Below, in pieces: positions 1 to 4,159 of a stretch of 7,280 bases of DNA. The stretch is from G963674505 sp964575975 (lineage in GTDB: Bacteria; Desulfobacterota; Desulfobacteria; Desulfobacterales; SKZT01): contig CAZNTU010000269.1 of the NCBI GenBank assembly GCA_964575975.1, positions 1-7,280 of the forward strand, given 5' to 3'. The position numbers and the translations under genes were made by a program. The notes below the pieces were generated by a model that was given only the letters and a program-made list of their open reading frames with translations, did not search any database and had not been told where the DNA came from. Every line of letters begins with the position of its first letter. Position 1 is the stretch's first letter.

Positions 1-37
1 TACTCGGAACGAAACAAAGTTGTCGCCGTTGCGCGCG

Positions 38-66
38 ATATACCGACGGCGAGAGGGTTGGTATAT
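38..66. repeat. Short inverted repeat (7-base arms)
   Basis: ATATACC at 38-44 is the exact reverse complement of GGTATAT at 60-66, around a 15-base loop. A second overlapping dyad (TCGCCG 23-28 with CGGCGA 46-51) could form instead. No reading frame here looks real. It may be a transcript hairpin downstream of a gene outside the window. The function is unknown. Confidence 0.35.
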
Positions 67-97
67 TTATTTCGTTCTGTGGCCCTTAGCTCCCTCC

Positions 98-145
98 GCC
101 CTCGAGGAAAAGGTCGGGCGACCTTTTGACCTTTTCCTTGAGGGC
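98..145. repeat. Long inverted repeat / stable hairpin
   Basis: The 18-base arm at 98-115 and the 18-base arm at 128-145 are reverse complements except for one position (17 of 18), with a 12-base loop. The loop end (gacctttt) repeats part of the right arm, so a second shorter pairing of AAAAGGTC (108-115) with GACCTTTT (120-127) is possible. There is no T-run after the right arm, so it is not a classical intrinsic terminator. It could be a REP-like element, a bidirectional transcript hairpin or the remnant of a miniature element. No second copy is visible in the window. Confidence 0.6.
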
Positions 146-217
146 TGCTTCGCGATTCTCGACGACGACCGAATACGAGAGCATACCCGGACCTGGGCTT
201 CGAGGAATTTTTTTCTA

Positions 218-284
218 AACCGCCAAGCCGCAAAGAACGCGAAGTTTCTTGAAAAAACTTTGCGACCTTTGTGTCTTAGTGGTT
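218..284. repeat. Dispersed imperfect-dyad repeat of the 'NRQAAKNAK' type
   Basis: Arms of 30 bases at 218-247 and 255-284 are reverse complements at 23 of 30 positions around a 7-base loop; several of the mismatches would be G-U pairs in RNA. The sequence, an AACCGCCAAG start followed by CGCAAAGAACGC and mirrored by TTTGCGACC and GTCTTAGTGG, belongs to a dyad family I recognise from many environmental bacterial genomes. It is usually intergenic and often mis-annotated as short proteins containing 'AKNAK' or 'LCLSG' peptides. The family assignment rests on recognition, not a search. Its function is unknown; a transcript-end hairpin or a non-autonomous mobile repeat are both possible. Confidence 0.7.
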
Positions 285-624
285 CCTCTTTCTATAACCC
301 TAACGAAGTTTAAACAAACAATCCCCCCATCAATGACCGACTCGAAATATTCGCCCCGCCCAACAACTTCGAACTTGACAAATTTCCCCCGGTCCGCTAA
401 AAGCATTCCTTGTCATCGTTCAAGGCACGTACAAACGTTTCGTTCTCCGAAACACCGAACGAAAAAGAGCAAGCTGCCGGAAACGAAGTCGCGCATTGAT
501 TTTTGACGCAAGGCATGTTTTTAGAACTCGTTATCAGCGAACGCCGACGGTTGTTTTTTCGTGAACGACCAACGCCGCAAACGAACTTGATTTCGAACTT
601 AAACCTGTAGTCGTGTTTTTCGAA
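285..624. other. Gene-free region upstream of the first regulator
   Basis: About 340 bases with no convincing gene. Frames that stay open here start inside the dyad repeat and have no family resemblance. The stretch is rich in TTCG, CGAAC and GAAC words. It holds a 6-base-stem hairpin (GTTTCG 437-442 with CGAAAC 448-453) and three CGAACTT copies (370-376, 582-588, 594-600). I see no confident sigma-70 promoter. It probably contains the promoter and operator of the downstream regulator, or is decayed sequence. Confidence 0.4.
582..600 (+). promoter_or_regulatory. Candidate operator: paired CGAACTT upstream of regulator 1
   Basis: CGAACTT occurs at 582-588 and again at 594-600, 12 bases apart (about one helical turn), ending 24 bases before the chosen ATG. 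The second copy lies in TTTCGAACTT (591-600), which recurs identically at 1235-1244 upstream of the second regulator. MarR-type proteins commonly bind near their own promoters, so autoregulation or cross-regulation is possible. This is inference from repetition and position only. Confidence 0.25.
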
Positions 625-1002
625 ATGGAATCTTCGCCCAAGGAACTTTTGACATACCGGTTGCTCAAGCTTGTCCGGGAGAACCGCGACCTCACCCAGC
701 GGGAAATGGCAAGCCGAACTGGCGTCAGCCTCGGCAAACTCAACTCCTGCATGCTGGAACTAATCGAAAAAAGCCAAATAAGAAAAACCTTCGCTTCGCC
801 CCTCGACAAAAAGAAGTGTTCCTACGAGATCGCGCCCGAAGGTGCCGAAGAGCTGTGCCGCCTTGCCGCGCGCCTTCTCGAGGCGAAAAAAGCGGAATTC
901 GAAGAGGTCAGGCGAGAGATCGTATGCCTGAGCAGGGGCTTGGAGGCGGAAGACTTCATATCGGCAAACCCTGTTGAGGCAGAAGCAGGCGAAGAGAACT
1001 GA
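625..1002 (+). CDS. MarR-family, EPS-associated transcriptional regulator (copy 1)
   Basis: A 125-residue DNA-binding protein of the MarR winged-helix type, closest by eye to the EPS-associated MarR group (TIGR04176 type) found in exopolysaccharide loci. The helix-turn-helix is at about residues 23-52: the stretch LTQREMASRTGVSLGK is followed by the recognition-helix region around NSCMLELIEK. A degenerate wing (KKKCSYEIAPEG) and a charged C-terminal helix (about residues 85-110) follow, as in that family. Two starts are possible: GTG at 613 or ATG at 625. I chose ATG because the family begins just before the LL..L helix, but neither has a clear Shine-Dalgarno. The neighbour at 1282 is a paralogue sharing GVSLGK and the same layout; this copy diverges more in the wing and has an extra acidic tail (VEAEAGEEN). 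Its target genes are not in the window. Confidence 0.82.
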   Translation: MESSPKELLTYRLLKLVRENRDLTQREMASRTGVSLGKLNSCMLELIEKSQIRKTFASPLDKKKCSYEIAPEGAEELCRLAARLLEAKKAEFEEVRREIVCLSRGLEAEDFISANPVEAEAGEEN

Positions 1003-1005
1003 CGA

Positions 1006-1027
1006 TCCCCGACGCCTTCGCCGGGGA
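1006..1027 (+). terminator. GC-rich hairpin after regulator 1
   Basis: TCCCCG (1006-1011) pairs with CGGGGA (1022-1027). Inside, after one A/C mismatch, CG pairs with CG around a CCTT loop. It starts four bases after the stop codon of the first regulator, a position typical of terminators, but no T-run follows. It may be a weak or Rho-assisted terminator, or a transcript-stabilising hairpin. If it works, the two regulators are separate transcription units. Confidence 0.4.
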
Positions 1028-1202
1028 CCGCCCTTGGTTTGTCCGACCGAAAAACACGGAAAAATTCTCAATGTAATCCAAGGAGCGGAGCTTTATCCCA
1101 ATCAAGGCGTTCGATCTTCGGCTTTCCAGGCTCAACGTTCAATGCCGCAAATGCTTTACGGAACCGTTCTCGTCGATGTCGCCGAAAGCGAACGTCGATT
1201 CC

Positions 1203-1244
1203 CGAACTCGAACTTTGAAACAAGAACGAAGATATTTCGAACTT
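1203..1244 (+). promoter_or_regulatory. Candidate operator: CGAACTT cluster upstream of regulator 2
   Basis: CGAACT (1203-1208) directly abuts CGAACTT (1209-1215), and a third copy at 1238-1244 lies in TTTCGAACTT (1235-1244), the same 10-mer found at 591-600 before the first regulator. The cluster ends 37 bases before the ATG at 1282. The rest of the 254-base gap between the two regulators shows no gene and no confident promoter boxes. An operator shared by the two paralogues is inferred. Confidence 0.25.
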
Positions 1245-1281
1245 CCCTGATTCCCAACCCCTGTAACTGTGAACGCCAGCC

Positions 1282-1632
1282 ATGAATACCGAATTCGAAA
1301 AGAAAACGGCGCGCAGCCTGCTTGAGCTGCTTTCGAAAAACCAGAACCTTTCCCAGCGAGACATGGCCCGCCGGATCGGTGTAAGCCTCGGCAAGACAAA
1401 CGCCTGTCTGAAGCGACTCGCAGAAGAGGGCTTTGTCGAAGTAAAACGAGGTAACAAAAGCATCGGCAAAAAGCGGTTGGAATACGTCGTCACCCCCCGT
1501 GGCGTGGCGGAAAAGGCCGAGTTGACCTTTCGCTTTCTCAAGAAGAAGCTGACGGAATACGAGGAAATCAGATGCCAGATAAAGGAACTGAACCGGGACA
1601 TGGAACAGGAAGACCTGCGCGAGCTGCTTTGA
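1282..1632 (+). CDS. MarR-family, EPS-associated transcriptional regulator (copy 2)
   Basis: A 116-residue winged-helix DNA-binding protein, the more typical of the two EPS-associated MarR paralogues here. The helix-turn-helix is at about residues 17-46: LSQRDMARRIGVSLGK, then TNACLKRLAEEGFVEV. The wing region (KSIGKKRLEYVVTPRGVAEKA) and the C-terminal helix (LTFRFLKKKLTEYEEIR, then acidic residues) match that group closely in order and length. Known members sit in exopolysaccharide biosynthesis regions and are presumed to control them; no ligand can be read from sequence. The ATG at 1282 is the natural start, though no clear Shine-Dalgarno precedes it. It ends 16 bases before the IS1634 element, whose insertion may have separated it from former downstream partners. 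Confidence 0.88.
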   Translation: MNTEFEKKTARSLLELLSKNQNLSQRDMARRIGVSLGKTNACLKRLAEEGFVEVKRGNKSIGKKRLEYVVTPRGVAEKAELTFRFLKKKLTEYEEIRCQIKELNRDMEQEDLRELL

Positions 1633-1642
1633 CGCCGTCTTC

Positions 1643-1648
1643 TAATAC
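1643..1648. repeat. Left target-site duplication of the IS1634 element (TAATAC)
   Basis: TAATAC here is repeated exactly at 3391-3396, immediately outside the two terminal inverted repeats. Six bases falls within the 5-6 base duplications known for many IS1634-family elements. The pair shows that the element arrived by a simple transposition and that both ends remain in place. Confidence 0.8.
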
Positions 1649-1675
1649 CTTGGATTTCGCTAGTATTTTAGCCAT
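1649..1675 (+). repeat. Left terminal inverted repeat of the IS1634 element
   Basis: The blocks CTT, TTTCG, TAGTA and AGCCAT match the reverse complement of 3365-3390 in the same order (20 identities over 27 aligned positions). The similarity stops abruptly inward of GCCAT, as expected of a transposase-binding terminus. Confidence 0.78.
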
Positions 1676-3364
1676 ATTTTTGTTTTTTTATCAATCCCTC
1701 GGCGACAGCGTTGATTTCGCGGGACTTTTCTGAAAAAGTATGAGAAAACCATCGTAAACACAAAATTCTGGAGGTTTGCGATGGCACAGGGCATCGAGAG
1801 GGTCGATACGATACCGCCGATTCTAGCCTGGCTCGAGAAAACGGGAATTCGGGAAACGATCGATGCCGTCTTTCCGGCGCATCGAAACTGGAACGGATCG
1901 GACTTCGGCCAATTGGCGGTTCTTTTCGCAACCTATGTCTTGCACAACCTAACGCACAGGCTGTACGGCATGGAACCTTGGCTGAACGCGCACAAGGCCG
2001 TAATAGGGCAGGCGATCGGCTGGCGGATCGGGGAAAAGGACGCCACCGACGACCGGCTCGGCGGAATGCTCGACGTTTTCGGCGAAAACGACGACAAAAT
2101 ATTTCTGTTTCAGCTCCAAACCGGCAGGCGAATCGTCGGCGCCTGCGAACTGCCGACCGAAACGGCCCGGTGCGATACGACCAGCTACAGCGTATTCCAC
2201 GAATCGAGCGATTCTCCAGACGGAATCCTATATTTCGGACACAGCAAGGACAATCGCCCCGATCTTCTCCAGTTCAAGCAGGGGCTGGGCGTTTTGGATC
2301 CCGCCGGAATTCCGTCGGTGTCGGACACCTTGCCCGGAAATCGCGCGGACGATCAATGCTACGCGCCCGCATGGCGGCGCATGGCGGAAACCGTCGGCAA
2401 GCCGGATTTCCTGTTTATCGCTGACCGCAAGGCCGCGTCCATGCAGTCGAGGGCGACGATCGACCGCGACGGGGGCCGCTACCTTTTCCCCCTGCCGATG
2501 ACGGGCGAGACGCCGACATTGCTAAAAGAGCTTGTCCTCGGACCGCCGGCGAAACTTCGGGACATCGTTCTGGAACCGAAAGCGGGTCGGGAGGAACAAC
2601 GAAAGGTCGGCTCGGTCTTCGTTGTCGACAAGACAATGGAATCGGAACCGGAGGACGGCAAGAGGCACCGATGGCGGGAGCGCGCTGGCTTGTTGCTCCG
2701 AGCGACGCTCATTCGGCTCGGCAAACGAAGGCGTTCGAGGACCGTTTGTCCAAAGCCAACCGTAAACTGGACTCCATGAAACCCAAAAAGGACGAAGGCG
2801 CCGGCGAATTTCTGGAGAGAGCCCAAAGTGTATTAAAGGACAAAGGACTTCAAAATTTCGTCCGCGTCGAAGTCCGCGAAACGGTGGAAAAGAAGAAAAA
2901 ATACAAGTGCAAAGGCCGTCCCGGCCGGAACACTCCTTACGATACAGTTGAAAATCGCAAGCTGTCGCTTGCCGTGACTCGCGATTCCGAGGCGATAGAC
3001 CGATATCTCTTGCTGGCCGGTTGGCGCATTTTTGTCACAAACACGCCTGCCGAAAGGATGAATCTTGCCCAAAGCAGCCAATACTATCGAGACGAATACA
3101 CTGTCGAGAGAGGTTTTCATCGCTTTAAAAGAGGATGCATCCCCGCATTGCCCGTTTTCCTCAACATAGACTCGAGGATAAAGGGCCTTACGATGCTTCT
3201 TGCAATTGCCCTTCCAGGTCGCGACCTCCATAGAATTTGTCGCCCGGCGGGAACTGGGCCGGAGCGACGAGTCGATATCCGGCTTGGTTCCGGGAGATCC
3301 TATGATGAAAACCAACCGGCCTAGTGCGGAGCGTCTACTGTCTCAATTCGACGGTATTCATTTC

Positions 3365-3390
3365 ATGGCTGAGTACTATCGAAAAATAAG
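3365..3390 (-). repeat. Right terminal inverted repeat of the IS1634 element
   Basis: Read on the minus strand it begins CTTATTTTTCG and matches the left terminus with one single-base gap. The end of the transposase frame runs through this repeat, so the last codons of the gene double as the terminus. Confidence 0.78.
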
Positions 3391-3396
3391 TAATAC
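3391..3396. repeat. Right target-site duplication of the IS1634 element (TAATAC)
   Basis: This is an exact copy of 1643-1648, directly abutting the right terminus. The next base, C, also agrees with the base at 1649, so the junction is ambiguous by one base. Confidence 0.8.
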
Positions 3397-3486
3397 CGTT
3401 TGAACAAACAATTTCGCAATCAATTGAATTTTCGGCACTCGATTCCCATCTTGTCGCTAGGGACCGATATTTTCAGGAGGACGGGA

Positions 3487-3857
3487 GTGCGAGTGGATTA
3501 CCGAAAGGAAATCGCCGAAAGCCCCGACGAGCTTTCGGAGCTGGAAAAATCGTTGCGCTCGAAGCGCGCGTGGCCTAGGGCGAGGATGCTTTGGCTGCCG
3601 AAGACCGGAACAGTCGCCGCCGCGGATGACTGCTCGATTCTTCTCGGATACTGCTGGAACCGTCTGCAACGTTGATGGAAGGCCTGCAAGGAGCCGGGCT
3701 TGGAGGGGCTGCCGGAGGTGCGTACGCCTCCCGGAAGACCGGCCAACATAGCCGCCGACGCCATGGAGGACCTCAAGGAGAAAATGGAACGGGGCGGGAT
3801 TCGTTTTCGAAAGGGAGAGGAACAGGGCCGAAAAATACTTGAGGATTCGGAAGCTCA
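3487..3857 (+). pseudogene. IS630-type transposase, N-terminal remnant with internal stop
   Basis: The start of an IS630-like transposase: GTG at 3487, with AGGAGG at 3475-3480 six bases upstream. The first residues (VDYRKEIAES...ELEKS) match the conserved opening of one IS630 subgroup, and a helix-turn-helix follows in RARMLWLPKTG through LLGYCWNRLQR. TGA at 3673-3675 interrupts the frame where the family has Trp or a hydrophobic residue before WK; TGG to TGA is the simplest explanation. After it the same frame continues with WKACKEPGLEGL and TPPGRPANIAADAMEDLKEKM, the second DNA-binding part of such proteins. Resemblance fades after about 3800, although the frame stays open to 3900. The DDE catalytic domain is absent. 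The residue ends in, or is joined to, the ISL3 remnant. No terminal repeats of the IS630 element could be located. Confidence 0.7.
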
Positions 3858-4061
3858 ATGCGGAAAACGCAGGTGGATTCTTTTTTGGGAAAGTTCGTGA
3901 AAACCCCGGAGAATTGGTGGAACGAAATTCCGAACTGTTTTATTGAAAGAATAACCAACGGGTTCGTCGAGGGGCCGAACGGAGCGCTTCGCAACATGAT
4001 ACGCCGCACTTTCGGCTACGGGAACTTCGAGAATTTCAGATGCTAGGCCATGGCGGAATAA
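3858..4061 (+). pseudogene. ISL3-family transposase, C-terminal remnant
   Basis: The last ~65 residues of an ISL3-type (IS204/IS1001/IS1096/IS1165 group) DDE transposase. The stretch WWNEIPNCFIERITNGFVEG, followed by NGALRNMIRRTFGYGNFENFR, is the hallmark C-terminus containing the catalytic Glu (in FVEG) of that family. A TAG at 4044-4046 interrupts the frame just after FENFRC. If it was once CAG, the protein would end QAMAE at TAA 4059-4061, a plausible family ending. The 5' boundary is uncertain: family resemblance begins near 3882, and ATG 3858 is only the first in-frame ATG. The rest of the transposase is missing and IS630 sequence lies where it should be, so a deletion or recombination joined the two relics. 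Confidence 0.72.
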
Positions 4062-4064
4062 AAT

Positions 4065-4088
4065 TTCCCCACAAATCTGCGATGAACC
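4065..4088 (-). repeat. Probable right terminus of the ISL3 relic
   Basis: Read on the minus strand this is GGTTCATCGCAGATTTGTGG followed by GGAA, which resembles ISL3-family termini (a GG start and a conserved A/T-rich GCAGATTTG-like core). It lies directly after the transposase tail, where the end of an ISL3 element is expected. No inverted partner is visible upstream, consistent with loss of the left half. The base composition shifts to AT-rich directly after it. Confidence 0.45.
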
Positions 4089-4159
4089 AAATATTACAAA
4101 TTGCCAACATTCCCCATCTCGCGTCACATCATAGCGTTCTCCATCTCAGGTTTTGTATT

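Larger units (their letters stand above)
1649..3390 (+). mobile_element. Complete IS1634-family insertion sequence with broken transposase
   Basis: The element spans 1742 bases, normal for IS1634-type elements (IS4 superfamily). Its ends are imperfect inverted repeats: 1649-1675 on the left and 3365-3390 on the right, identical at 20 of 27 aligned positions with one gap. Shared blocks from the outside inward are CTT, TTTCG, TAGTA and AGCCAT. It is flanked by the 6-base duplication TAATAC (1643-1648 and 3391-3396). It carries a single transposase gene preceded by a good ribosome binding site, and that gene contains two small insertions. It landed just after the second MarR regulator. It could not move on its own unless the frameshifts are sequence errors or are bypassed. 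Confidence 0.85.
1781..3403 (+). pseudogene. IS1634-family transposase, two frameshifts
   Basis: A DDE (RNase H-fold) transposase of IS4-superfamily/IS1634 type. The start is ATG 1781 with GGAGG at 1770-1774, six bases upstream. The first frame (1781 to about 2683) has the N-terminal DUF4277-like domain (residues ~3-105), the first catalytic Asp in CDTTSYSVF (D132), the family motif GHSKDNRPDLLQF, GNRADD, and the second Asp in FIADRKAAS (D215). At 2681-2688 the run GAG-CGC-GC-TGG has two extra bases; removing a GC gives HRWRERWLVAPSDAH and moves reading to the second frame. That frame carries GWRIFVTNTPAER and the catalytic Glu in TVERGFHRFK (codon 3106-3108, Lys seven residues later). At 3211-3215 one extra C or T breaks it again; correction gives MLLAIALQVATSIEFVARREL in the original frame. 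The net insertion is three bases, so a repaired protein would have about 539 residues, normal for the family. Reading runs through the right terminus and stops outside at 3401-3403. Confidence 0.85.

Noticed and set aside
20..313. 97-codon open frame from TTG 20
   Set aside because: It runs through both inverted repeats; its second half is the peptide shadow of the dyad repeat (NRQAAKNAK...LCLSG), a known source of false genes. No ribosome binding site or family resemblance.
249..506. 85-codon open frame starting inside the dyad repeat
   Set aside because: The first residues are repeat shadow; the rest is low-complexity Ser/Thr/Lys sequence with no recognisable domain.
1068..1601. 177-codon minus-strand frame opposite the second regulator
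   Set aside because: Mirror of the well-supported MarR gene; Ser/Phe/Arg-rich translation typical of an antisense shadow.
2833..3315. 160-codon minus-strand frame
   Set aside because: Antisense to the second-frame part of the IS1634 transposase, which has clear family motifs.
1649..3360. Alternative right end for the IS1634 element near AATACC-like sequence at 3345-3360
   Set aside because: Only a scattered match to the left end and no target duplication there; 3365-3390 with TAATAC fits far better.
4040..4159. Longer start for the beta-helix protein
   Set aside because: The extra 40 residues are translated ISL3 tail and terminus; the signal peptide begins properly at ATG 4160.
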